Shown: positions 25,839-34,407 of the stretch, piece after piece | Numbering within the stretch: the first letter of the stretch is position 1 | How the letters are laid out: every line of letters begins with the position of its first letter | DNA from: CAZTYW01 sp964617695 | GTDB taxonomy: Bacteria; Chloroflexota; Dehalococcoidia; UBA2247; RBG-13-53-26 | DNA: 43,552 nucleotides | Assembly: GCA_964617695.1 (NCBI GenBank) | Contig: CAZTYW010000010.1 | Location: forward strand, 1 to 43,552 | Reading direction: 5' to 3' | The notes under the pieces: generated by a model | Databases searched by the model: none | What the model saw: only the letters and a program-made list of their open reading frames with translations | What the model was told of the DNA's origin: nothing | Made by a program: the position numbers and the translations under genes

Positions 25839-28513
25839 ATGCGCCTGTTGCGCCTTCCCACCGCCACCTACAGATTGCAGTTCAGCGGACGGTTTCGCTT
25901 TGAGGACGCCCGCGCCCTGGTGCCCTACTTCCACCGCCTGGGACTATCACACCTCTACACCTCGCCCATCTTCAAGGCACGGCGGGGCAGTCCCCACGGC
26001 TACGACGTGACAGACCCGACCCGTCTCAACCCCGAGCTGGGGACCGAAGAGGAGTTTGAGGCGCTGGTGCAGGAACTGAGGTCTCGTGGTATGGGCCTCC
26101 TCCTGGATATCGTACCGAATCACATGGCGGCCAGTTCCGACAACGCATGGTGGATGGACGTCCTGGAGAACGGCCCGGACTCACCTTACGCTGCCTTCTT
26201 TGACATCGACTGGAATCCTCCCACCTCAACGCTCAAGAACAGGGTGCTGCTGCCCATCCTGGGCAGCAGCTACGACCAGGCCCTGGAAAACCAGGAGCTC
26301 CGCCTCACAACGCAGGAGGGCAGGCTATTCGTCCAGTACTACGATTTCAGACTGCCACTGAAGGTGAAAACCTACGAGCCCGTGCTGTCGCACGGCCTGG
26401 CTGACCTGGAGGACCGGCTGGGGCAGGCACATCCCGGCCTCAACCGTCTCAATCAGCTTGTCAAGGCAATCCGGCGCCTGCCTGCCGGCACAAGCACCGA
26501 TCGAGGATGGGGCACGGAGAGGCAAAAGCAGCAACAGGCCATCAAGGATGAGCTGAGGCAGCTTACCGGCGCCTCGCCTGAGATAGACACGTTTCTCAGG
26601 CAGAACATCGCCCTGTTCAATGGCAACAAAGGAGACCGCGGCAGCCTTGACCTGCTGGACAAGCTGCTGGACCGGCAGGTCTACCGGCTGGCCTTCTGGA
26701 AGACCGCGCACCATGAGATCAACTACAGGCGCTTCTTCAACATAAACGACCTCATCGGCATACGTGTCGAAGACCCACANNNNNNNNNNNNNNNNNNNNN
26801 NNNNNNNNNNNNNNNNNNNNNNNNNNNNNNNNNNNNNNNNNNNNNNNNNNNNNNNNNNNNNNNNNNNNNNNNNNNNNNNGCCAGCTGGCCTTCGCAGACG
26901 TGCTGTACCAGAAGAAGAGACAGGTCATCGAGCAGTTGTTCTCCGGGGAAGTGCGGGCGCTGAGGCATGGACTGATGACATTAGCCGGGCAATGCGGGGC
27001 AGACGGCCAAATCACTCACGGGGGACTGGCACAGGCCGTCGCCGCAGTCACCGCCTGCCTGCCGGTCTACCGGACTTACATCAGGACTTTTGAAGTGTCG
27101 CCGCAGGACCGCACATATGTTGAAGGCGCCGTTGGGGACGCCGGGCGCCGCGATACTGAACTGCACCGCCCCTGCCTGGAGTTCTTGAGGCGCGTTCTGC
27201 TGCTGAGGACGCCCGCTGCGCTCACCCCTCGGCAGAAGGAGGAATGGCTGCGTCTGGTAATGCGGTGGCAGCAGTTCACCGGCTCCGTCACCGCCAAAGG
27301 GCTGGAGGACACCGCCCTGTACAACTACAGCCGCCTGTTGTCTGCGAACGAGGTCGGGGGCAACCCCGGGGCACCGGCCATATCCATCGAGACCTTCCAC
27401 CGGCGCAACCTGGTACGGCAGGCCCAGTGGCCCTACACGTTGAACGCCACCTCCACCCACGACACCAAGCGGGGCGAGGACGTGCGGGCCAGACTGAATG
27501 TCCTGTCCGAGATGCCGGACACGTGGGACAGCTGCCTGACCCGCTGGCAACAGTGGAACCAGGCGAAGAAGCGTCACGCCGGCGGACATCCTGTACCAGA
27601 CGCAGACATGGAGGTCCTCCTTTACCAGACGCTGCTCGGTACCTGGCCGTCCGAGGAGGAAGCGCCGGAATTCGTGGACCGTGTAAAGGCATACGCCGTC
27701 AAGGCAGCCAGGGAGGCCAGAGTCTCCACCAACTGGCTTCAGCCCGACCCGGAGTACGAGGAGGCCCTGGTCGCCTTTGTGGAGTCGGCCCTGGAGACCT
27801 CCGAGGCGAATGAGTTCCTCGGTGACCTGCTGCACCTCCACAGCCGTTTGGCCTGCTGCGGTGCCCTGAACTCCCTGTCACAGGCGCTGCTCAAGATTGC
27901 GTCACCGGGCGTGCCAGACCTGTACCAGGGCACCGAACTCTGGGACTTCAGCCTGGTGGACCCGGACAACAGGCGTCCGGTCGACTTTGGCAAACGGGTG
28001 AAGCTGCTGGGTGATCTGATTCGTGAGGAGGCGGAGGGGCAATCGTCGCTGGTCCAGCAACTCGTGGACTCGTGGCAGGACGGCAGGATCAAGGTCTACG
28101 TGATCTACAAGGCGCTGAACACACGGCGGGTCTACAGCGAGCTTTTCCTCAGGGGTGACTACGTCCCGCTGCACACCAGGGGCCAGAAAGTGGAGCACGT
28201 GTGTGCCTTCGCCCGCCGCCATGAGGGCACCTGGGCCCTGGTGGCCGTGCCGAGGCTCCCGGCCGGGCTGGTGGACGTAGGGGTGCTGCCGGTGGGGCGG
28301 GAGGTGTGGGGCGAAGACCTGCTGCTTCTGCCGGATGACGCTCCCGACCGGTGGTACAACGTTTTCACCGGCGAGACGCTGAAACCACCGGTGGCAGCCG
28401 ACAGGCTGCCACTGTTCCTGGTATTCGGCACATTCCCCGTCGCTCTCCTGCTGGGGGCGGGCTCAGGCCTGTCCCAGATCGACGTATACGACTCAGCGGC
28501 GACGCTCCCATGA
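25839..28513 (+). CDS. treY: Malto-oligosyltrehalose synthase, interrupted by an assembly gap
   Basis: This GH13_26 enzyme isomerises the reducing end of maltodextrin to a trehalosyl end. The ATG at 25839 reads LPTATYRLQFSGRFRFEDA, then LYTSPIFKARRGSPHGYD and LLDIVPNHMA, all TreY landmarks. After 313 residues (NDLIGIRVEDP) the N run begins. The frame resumes at 26882 (QLAFADVLYQKKRQVIEQLF) for another 543 residues with TAKGLEDTALYNY and STHDTKRGEDVRARL, the latter carrying the third catalytic aspartate. The nucleophile (RVDH region) and acid/base glutamate fall in the gap. Family spacing suggests about 100 or more residues are missing. It starts 2 nt after the GH57 stop and is the last gene of the operon. 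Confidence 0.93.
26780..26879. other. Assembly gap (100 N) within treY, true length unknown
   Basis: The flanks do not overlap. The missing part should encode the TreY nucleophile and acid/base segments, so the real gap is probably several hundred bases rather than 100. Confidence 0.9.
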
Positions 28514-28612
28514 CGTCATGAGGAGAAGGACCACTGGTTGTTGCCAAGTTGGCCTGCATTTCATCTTCGTTTGCAGGCAGGACCCGTGCGTAAGTCACCA
28601 AGACCAAGCTCT

Positions 28613-28640
28613 TTGCCAAACGCGAGCCCTTTGCTATACT
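28613..28640 (+). promoter_or_regulatory. Candidate promoter of P-type ATPase gene, giving a nearly leaderless mRNA
   Basis: TTGCCA (28613-28618), a 16-bp spacer, then TATACT (28635-28640). The expected start near 28647 lies about 7 nt before the ATG at 28654, and no Shine-Dalgarno sequence is present (CTTCCCTTCTCACCC precedes the ATG). A GCCTGCA/TGCAGGC hairpin at 28552-28578 upstream lacks a T-tract. Confidence 0.55.
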
Positions 28641-28653
28641 TCCCTTCTCACCC

Positions 28654-31347
28654 ATGGAAAAGCGCTGGTTCCAACTCACCGTTGACGAGACTCTCCAGGC
28701 ACTGGACTCCGCCCGCTCCGGTCTATCGGAAGAGGAGGCAAAGGGCCGCGTCCTGAAATACGGCCCCAACGAGATACGGCGACAGAAGAAGACCCCGGCC
28801 ATCGTGGCATTCCTGAGGCAGTTCCTCAGCCCCCTTATCTACGTGCTCATGGTGGCCGCCATCATCTCCCTGGCGGTTGAGCACTACACCGACGCCGGCA
28901 TCATCCTGGGAGTGCTGCTGCTCAACGCCATCATCGGGTACCTACAGGAGAGCAGGGCGGAAAAGGCCATGGAGGCCCTGCTGCAACTGGCTGCGCCCAG
29001 GGCCAAGGTGAGGCGCGCCGGCAGAATACAGGTGATCCCGGCCGGGGAGCTCGTCCCCGGCGACGTCATACTCCTGGAAGCCGGAGACGCCGTCCCCGCC
29101 GACGCCAGACTCATCGAGGTCAGCAACCTGAAGGTAAATGAGGCCTCTCTCACCGGCGAATCGGTGGCCGCCGAAAAGCATACCGGCGCCCTGCGGGGCG
29201 AAGCGCCCCTGGCAGAGAGAAAGAACCTGGTGCATACGGGCACCACCGTGAGCTACGGCCGGGCCACCGCCGCAACTGTTGCCACTGGCATGTCCACCGA
29301 GATGGGCAGGATCGCCCAGGCCATAGGGGAAGTCAAGGCAGAAAAGACTCCCCTCCAGAGGAGCATCGGCAAGCTGAGCCAGTACCTGGTGGTGCTGTTC
29401 GTAGGCATCTGTGCCCTGCTGGTGGTGGTGGGACTGGTCAGGGGGCTCCCGGGGCTGGAGATATTCCTGATTGCCGTCGCCGCCGCAGTCTCCGCCATAC
29501 CAGAGGGCCTGCCGGCCGTGGTGACGGTAGTCCTGGCCCTCGGCATGCGCATCATGGCCCGCCGCCACGCCATCATCCGCAAACTGGTAGCCGTGGAGAC
29601 GCTGGGGGCAGCCACCGTCATCTGCACCGACAAGACCGGCACCCTGACACGCAATGAGATGACGGTGCAGACAATCGTGATCGACGGCAAGACTACCGAG
29701 CTTTCCGGCAGCGGCTACGAGCCGAAGGGCGAGTTCCGCCGGGACGGGCAAGTCCTCAACCCGGAGGACGACCCATCTCTGATGCTGCTGCTGAGAACGG
29801 CCGCCCTGTGCAACGACGCCCTGCTTTCAACCACCGACGACTGCTGCAACATCCTGGGCGACCCCACCGAGGGGGCGCTGCTGGTGGCCGCCGCCAAGGC
29901 GGGACTGGACAAGGAGAAGCTGGGGAAGGCCTACCCCCGCCTGGACGAAATACCCTTTCAGAGCGAGAAGAAGTATATGGCCACCCTCCACTCACAGGAC
30001 GGCAGGCGGATGGTCTACGTCAAGGGCGCCCCGGAGAGCCTGCTGTCCCTCAGCACCTACGCCTTGAGGAATGGGGTAGCCGCACCTCTGGAAGCGGCCG
30101 ACGTGCAGGCCATCGAGGAGGCGAACCTGGTCATGGCCAGCGATGCCATGCGGGTCATCGCCTTTGCCTGCTCGGAGCTCCCTCCCGAAGTGGCCGATGT
30201 TGAGGATGAGGACCTGCGGCAGAGCCTGGTCTTCCTGGGACTGGCAGGAATGATCGATCCTCCACGTGAGGAAACCGTCGAAGCTGTGGGGTTATGTCGG
30301 CAAGCTGGCATAAGGGTGGTCATGGTCACCGGCGATAACAGGGCCACTGCGGAGTCAATAGGGCGCCAGGTGGGCCTGCCACCGGGCAGAGTCGTCGTCG
30401 GAACTGAGCTGGCCAAGATGGGGGACGAAGAACTCACCGCCCAGGTAGAAGACATATCCATCTTTGCCCGGGTGGAACCTTTGCATAAGCTGAGAATCGT
30501 CAAGGCGCTCAAGAGTCGCGGCGAGGTGGTGGCCATGACCGGCGACGGCGTCAACGATGCGCCTGCCCTCAAGGCAGCAGACATCGGCACGGCCATGGGC
30601 CTGAAGGGCACCGACGTGGCCAAAGAGGCCTCCGACGTGGTGCTGGCAGACGACAACTTCGCCTCCATCGTGGCTGCAGTGGACGAAGGCAGGGCCATCT
30701 TCACCAGACTGCGCAACGTCATCTTCTTCCTCCTCAGCACCAACGTGGGGGAGCTGTTTGCCTTTCTGCTGTCCCTCATCTTCGTGGGCCAGGCGCCGCT
30801 GCTGGCAGTGCAGATAATATGGGTCAACCTGGTCACGGACGCGGCGGTGGGCCTACCTCTCGGCATGGAGCCCAAGACCGGGGACGAGTTGAAGCAGCCC
30901 CCGCGCCACCCCAGGGTGGGCCTGCTCTATCCGGGCCTCCTGCTCCGCGTCGCCTTCCTGGCCGGCATGATGAGCGTGGGCGTATTCAGCATATTCTACT
31001 GGTCCTACGGCAGGTTGAGCCTGGACGAAGCCCGCACCCTGGCCTTTTGCACCCTGGTGTCTTTCGAGTGGTTCCGGGCTTTCAATGCCCGCTCTGACGA
31101 GCACACGGCATTCAAGCTGGGGCTCTTCCGCAACCGCTACCTCCTGGCCGCGATCACCGCAGCCGTGCTGCTGCAGATGGCAGTTGTCTATGCACCCTTC
31201 ATGCAGACCGCCTTCAGCACCGTGCCGCTGAGCATTGAGCAGTGGGGCATAGTCATTGGCACAGCAGCTTCGCTGTTTGTGGTAGAGGAACTGAGAAAAG
31301 TGATTGCCCCGAAGCTATTCAGCCGGGGCAAGTGGACGCCGGCCTAG
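28654..31347 (+). CDS. Calcium-type P-type (P2A) cation-transporting ATPase
   Basis: This 897-residue membrane pump has an N-terminal cation-ATPase domain (about 5-70), the actuator loop with LTGES (about 169), phosphorylation at Asp326 in CTDKTGTLT, TGDGVNDAP, and about ten membrane helices. The ion-binding residues match the calcium pumps: PEGLP in helix 4, NVGE in helix 5 and NLVTD in helix 6. ATP-driven Ca2+ export is therefore the best call; Mn2+ is possible. There is no N-terminal metal-binding domain of the heavy-metal type. The start lacks a ribosome site and lies just after a good promoter, suggesting a leaderless message. It ends 12 bp from the convergent M20 peptidase gene. Confidence 0.9.
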   Translation: MEKRWFQLTVDETLQALDSARSGLSEEEAKGRVLKYGPNEIRRQKKTPAIVAFLRQFLSPLIYVLMVAAIISLAVEHYTDAGIILGVLLLNAIIGYLQESRAEKAMEALLQLAAPRAKVRRAGRIQVIPAGELVPGDVILLEAGDAVPADARLIEVSNLKVNEASLTGESVAAEKHTGALRGEAPLAERKNLVHTGTTVSYGRATAATVATGMSTEMGRIAQAIGEVKAEKTPLQRSIGKLSQYLVVLFVGICALLVVVGLVRGLPGLEIFLIAVAAAVSAIPEGLPAVVTVVLALGMRIMARRHAIIRKLVAVETLGAATVICTDKTGTLTRNEMTVQTIVIDGKTTELSGSGYEPKGEFRRDGQVLNPEDDPSLMLLLRTAALCNDALLSTTDDCCNILGDPTEGALLVAAAKAGLDKEKLGKAYPRLDEIPFQSEKKYMATLHSQDGRRMVYVKGAPESLLSLSTYALRNGVAAPLEAADVQAIEEANLVMASDAMRVIAFACSELPPEVADVEDEDLRQSLVFLGLAGMIDPPREETVEAVGLCRQAGIRVVMVTGDNRATAESIGRQVGLPPGRVVVGTELAKMGDEELTAQVEDISIFARVEPLHKLRIVKALKSRGEVVAMTGDGVNDAPALKAADIGTAMGLKGTDVAKEASDVVLADDNFASIVAAVDEGRAIFTRLRNVIFFLLSTNVGELFAFLLSLIFVGQAPLLAVQIIWVNLVTDAAVGLPLGMEPKTGDELKQPPRHPRVGLLYPGLLLRVAFLAGMMSVGVFSIFYWSYGRLSLDEARTLAFCTLVSFEWFRAFNARSDEHTAFKLGLFRNRYLLAAITAAVLLQMAVVYAPFMQTAFSTVPLSIEQWGIVIGTAASLFVVEELRKVIAPKLFSRGKWTPA

Positions 31348-31359
31348 GGCAGCCGGGCG

Positions 31360-32475
31360 TCACACGGACAGGGCCAGGTTCAAGTATAGCTGGGCCGCCT
31401 GTACCACCTGGTCGAAGGCCACCGATTCCTCCGGTGTGTGGGCCGTCTCCAGGCGGCCGGGACCGAGAATGACCGGGTCCACTCCGGCAGCCCACAGCAC
31501 GTTGGCATCAGAGTGGCTCCTGAAGTCCTGGGGCTCCCAGGGCAGCGACATTTTCTCGTAAACGCGCTTCACCTTCTGTACCAGGAGCCTGTCCTGGACG
31601 ATGCGGTAGCCGGAGTGTGTCTCGTCAAACCTGATATCGGCATCCAGGCCGGGGATATCCCTGCCGGCCGCTTCCACCACCTTCTCAAGCTCGGCCTTGA
31701 CCACGTCAATCCTGGAGTCCGGCGGGAGGTGAAAGTCCAGCCAGGCCTCACACGTGTCCGGCACCACAAATCCGCCGGGATAACCCGAAAGCTCCCTGAC
31801 GTTGTAAGCCAAGCCGTGGGGCGCCGAAGAGGCGTACTCGGTGACCTCCAGCAGCAGCTTCAGCATTGTCTCGATGGCGTTCTCGCCCAGCTCCGGCATG
31901 GAGGAGTGTGCCCTCTTCCCCCGGGTCCGCAGCAGGATCTCCATGTAGCCGTAGTGCGCCAGGCAGGGCACCAGGTTGGTGGGCTCGCCAACCACCGCCC
32001 ACGGCCAGGTGTATTCCCGCACCAGGGCCCTGGCACCGTCGCCGTCCTCTTCTTCGCCGACCACCAGGGCCAGGCCCACGGCTGGCGGAGCGCTCCCCTT
32101 CTGGGCCAGGGCGACAAACGCCTCCATCATGGCAGCACAGCCTGCTTTCATATCGGTGGTGCCCAGGCCGAAGACGGTGCCTTCCTCCTCGTAGAAGGCG
32201 TAATCGTCCAGGTCGTAGGCAGTAACCGTGTCCAGGTGCCCTACGAAGCAGACCTCCATCTCGTCTTCGTTCTCCGGCAGCACCAGCAGGTTGTAGCGGT
32301 GTTCATCGACCTCCTGCCTGGTCACCTCGAGACCACGGTTCCCCAGGTATTCCTCCGCATACTCGAGGACCTCCTCCTCCTTGCCGGAGGGGCTGTATAT
32401 GTCAACCAGGTCCTTGAGCAGGACCCTCAGCCTTTCAGGCTGAACATCGACGGGTAGGCGGCGTGACTTCTTCAT
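31360..32475 (-). CDS. M20 family metallopeptidase (ArgE/DapE-like)
   Basis: This 371-residue zinc-dependent hydrolase of the M20 family shows the usual motif order: GHLDTV with metal ligand His80 and Asp82, GTTDMKAG with bridging Asp108, then GEEEDGDG with catalytic Glu141 and ligand Glu142, and a dimerisation domain in the middle (about 180-290) with HSSMPELGENAI at its start. The family includes deacetylases and deacylases such as ArgE, DapE and LysK, as well as di- and tripeptidases. I cannot choose the substrate. There is no signal peptide. It is the second gene of a pair on the minus strand, 68 bp after the GNAT acetyltransferase gene; an acetylation/deacetylation pairing is conceivable but unproved. 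Its ribosome site is weak. Confidence 0.85.
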   Translation of the reverse strand: MKKSRRLPVDVQPERLRVLLKDLVDIYSPSGKEEEVLEYAEEYLGNRGLEVTRQEVDEHRYNLLVLPENEDEMEVCFVGHLDTVTAYDLDDYAFYEEEGTVFGLGTTDMKAGCAAMMEAFVALAQKGSAPPAVGLALVVGEEEDGDGARALVREYTWPWAVVGEPTNLVPCLAHYGYMEILLRTRGKRAHSSMPELGENAIETMLKLLLEVTEYASSAPHGLAYNVRELSGYPGGFVVPDTCEAWLDFHLPPDSRIDVVKAELEKVVEAAGRDIPGLDADIRFDETHSGYRIVQDRLLVQKVKRVYEKMSLPWEPQDFRSHSDANVLWAAGVDPVILGPGRLETAHTPEESVAFDQVVQAAQLYLNLALSV

Positions 32476-32543
32476 TTTCTATCTTCGCCTGTTGACGTGG
32501 CCACCGGCACGCCCTGCGTATGGTATCGCGGTACGTATTGACC

Positions 32544-33110
32544 CTATTTCTGGCCCTGGGACGAGGCTTTGACGCCGGGTGGCGGCGACTTTGGCCTGGC
32601 AGCCTTCTTGCCCGGCTGCTGGATCGTCTTGGCCAGCCACATATGCTCGGCCCGAACGGAGAAACCCACTGCCTTGAAGAAGCCAATGGCCCTCTCGTTG
32701 TCGCCCTCGGTATCTGCCATGACCATCCTCACCCCTTCATCGCGGAACCTCTTCTCCAGCTCCCTGTAGAGGCGGTGGCCAAGGTGCGTCCCCTGGAAAG
32801 CCTCGTCTACGCCCATCCAGGCCAGGTAGCCGTACCTCTTCCAGGCAGTGCCCTCCTTTTCCACGGTGGTGGCCAGCGTAAATGCGACAATCTTTCCCTC
32901 CAGCTCGGCTACCAGGCAGAAATCAGCGTCGGAGGTGAAGTACTCGGTTACCTCGTACGGGTCCCACGTCCGGTACAGGATGGGAAGCTCCTCGCTGGTG
33001 AAAAGGTCCTCCCCCAGGCGATAGACGGCGGCAATGTCATCAATCTCCATCTGCCGTATGACTATCCTCTCCCTGGGTGCCGAAGGGCTCTCTACTGATT
33101 CCTCAGCCAT
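32544..33110 (-). CDS. GNAT family N-acetyltransferase
   Basis: This 188-residue protein has the GNAT fold: beta strand IVIRQMEIDDIAAVYRL at the start (about 16-32), LVAELEGKIVAFTLA (about 66-80), the acetyl-CoA motif VDEAFQGTHLGHRLYRELE (about 101-119) and DNERAIGFFKAVGF near residue 140. The last 25 residues are a basic, proline-rich tail. I choose ATG 33110 because GGAGGT lies 9 nt upstream; the longer open frame up to 33245 has no support. Proteins of this shape include ribosomal-protein alanine acetyltransferase relatives (RimI-like), but the substrate is unknown. It is followed by the M20 peptidase gene on the same strand. Confidence 0.85.
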   Translation of the reverse strand: MAEESVESPSAPRERIVIRQMEIDDIAAVYRLGEDLFTSEELPILYRTWDPYEVTEYFTSDADFCLVAELEGKIVAFTLATTVEKEGTAWKRYGYLAWMGVDEAFQGTHLGHRLYRELEKRFRDEGVRMVMADTEGDNERAIGFFKAVGFSVRAEHMWLAKTIQQPGKKAARPKSPPPGVKASSQGQK

Positions 33111-33326
33111 GCTGCGAATACCTCCAAAGCGGATATGTCGCTGACCTGGGGCAAGCCGCAGCCGTACGACTGCCAGGCGGCTCGTCCACGGCCACCACGC
33201 AGGCTTATGGTATCCTTGCCCCCCACCAGAGTCAAGATGTCCCAATAGGGGGCCCCATCAAATCAGATCCATGACTCAACGGCAGGTACGCAGAACAGAC
33301 AGTTGTGTCCGTCTTGCATCAAGGGG

Positions 33327-33355
33327 TTGACTTGTGGGAGATTGTGGTATAGAAT
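33327..33355 (+). promoter_or_regulatory. Sigma70-type promoter upstream of the mraZ pair
   Basis: TTGACT (33327-33332), a 17-bp spacer, then TAGAAT (33350-33355). This is the strongest promoter match in this part of the window. Confidence 0.65.
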
Positions 33356-33369
33356 AGAGTAGGGTGGTA
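33335..33369 (+). promoter_or_regulatory. Candidate MraZ operator: 10-bp-phased boxes
   Basis: TGGGA (33335-33339), TGGTA (33345-33349), the weaker TAGAG (33355-33359) and TGGTA (33365-33369) recur exactly every 10 bp. MraZ is known to bind TGGGN repeats separated by 5 nt upstream of its own gene. The boxes straddle the spacer and -10 of the promoter, suiting autorepression. Confidence 0.55.
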
Positions 33370-33537
33370 AATTTTCGCATAGTGTCGGCGCGCAGCACTA
33401 CAGCCCGAACTCTGTCGACAAGGCATTCAGCCGAAACTCCGGCACGCCACCCAGCCTGTTAAGCGGACCTCTTTTCGCAAGTACGAGGTCCGTGGCGGCC
33501 TGTTGGGCACAGGACACTTTGTCAGGAGGTAGTCACA

Positions 33538-33828
33538 GTGGAGACAGCGCCGGAAAGAAACGACCCTAGCCAATTTGCCAGAGAACACGCCGACACGCAG
33601 CTCAAACGCGACCTGCTGCAGTTCTGGAGCAGGTACCGACACGCCAAGCTCACCTCGGCTATTGTAGCTCGAGCCATGGACTGCCCCAGAAAGGTATACG
33701 TTGAGGAAATGCTGGAATGGTTCGTGGAAGCGCAGGTGCTGGAAAAGCACGTCCGGCAGGGACTGCCTTTCTACTGTCTGACGACCGACCCCTCAACCCG
33801 CAAGTGCGTTTTCGCCCTGGCTTCATAG
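33538..33828 (+). CDS. Small unknown protein, possible winged helix, upstream of mraZ
   Basis: This 96-residue protein starts at a GTG (33538) with AGGAGGT 7 nt upstream. Residues about 20-60 (RDLLQFWSRYRHAKLTSAIVARAMDC, split, then KVYVEEMLEWFVEAQVL) look like two or three helices followed by VRQGLPFYCLTT, which could be the wing of a small DNA-binding fold. It is not a family I recognise. It is 85 bp upstream of mraZ on the same strand and under the same promoter, so the two are probably co-transcribed. A regulatory role alongside MraZ is inference. Confidence 0.65.
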   Translation: METAPERNDPSQFAREHADTQLKRDLLQFWSRYRHAKLTSAIVARAMDCPRKVYVEEMLEWFVEAQVLEKHVRQGLPFYCLTTDPSTRKCVFALAS

Positions 33829-33913
33829 ACAGGCGGGCGCATCACGAGCAAGACGAAGTAAGGTTGTAACACTGAAACTCGGACTATTCTGCAGCAAGAC
33901 GGGGCCGTGACCG

Positions 33914-34342
33914 ATGTTCCTGGGTACGTACGAATACAAGATAGACCACAAGGCCAGAACACCCTTCCCGCCCAGGTTCAGGGAAGAGCTTAAGGGCGGC
34001 ATGGTGATGGCCCAGGGACTGGACAGGTGCATCGAGGTCTATCCGTGGCCGGAGTGGGAAAAGATGTCCGCCAGCAGGTCGGCTTTGCCCCGCACCCGCA
34101 GCAAGGCCAGAACACTGAACCGGTTTACGTTTGCCACCGCCTTCTCCGCCGAGCTAGACGCACAGGGCAGGGCTGCCATTCCCCTGGCCCTGCGTCAATA
34201 TGCCGGAATAGGTGAATCCATTGTGGTCGCCGGGGTAAACAGCTTCATTGAGATCTGGAGCAAAGAGAACTGGGAGAAAGAGTTGGAGTCAATGACAGCC
34301 GAAGCCCGGCAGATCAGCGAGACCCTGGAAGACCCCTGCTGA
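33914..34342 (+). CDS. mraZ: Transcription regulator MraZ
   Basis: This 142-residue protein has two tandem SpoVT/AbrB-like (swapped-hairpin) halves. The first begins at the canonical N-terminus MFLGTYEYKIDHKARTPFP, where the usual DxKGR reads DHKAR (Gly to Ala). The second has ELDAQGRAAIPLALRQYAGI (about 89-108). MraZ forms ring-shaped oligomers and normally represses its own dcw operon by binding phased TGGG repeats. Here no mraW, ftsL, ftsI or mur gene follows; the next gene is convergent. It is therefore an orphan mraZ, which fits lineages with a reduced or absent peptidoglycan pathway. The ribosome site is weak, consistent with coupling to the preceding small gene. Confidence 0.93.
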   Translation: MFLGTYEYKIDHKARTPFPPRFREELKGGMVMAQGLDRCIEVYPWPEWEKMSASRSALPRTRSKARTLNRFTFATAFSAELDAQGRAAIPLALRQYAGIGESIVVAGVNSFIEIWSKENWEKELESMTAEARQISETLEDPC

Positions 34343-34407
34343 AGCAGGGCACAGCACCCACCAGCACCCCCCTTTCTGCCCCCAAGTTTGCCGAGCCGCC
34401 CGGCGGC

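Larger units (their letters stand above)
33111..33537. other. Divergent region between GNAT and the mraZ pair
   Basis: This 427-bp stretch has no credible gene. It contains the promoter at 33327-33355, the phased TGG(G/T)A boxes at 33335-33369, and the AGGAGGT ribosome site (33524-33530) of the next gene. The leader between promoter and start is about 175 nt; I see no known riboswitch in it. Confidence 0.6.

Noticed and set aside
31304..31331. TTGCCCCG/CGGGGCAA hairpin near the end of the ATPase gene as a terminator
   Set aside because: It lies within the coding sequence and has no T-tract on either strand.
31438..32457. 339-codon + strand open frame opposite the M20 peptidase
   Set aside because: The minus strand encodes all M20 metal motifs in order; the + product is a mirror shadow.
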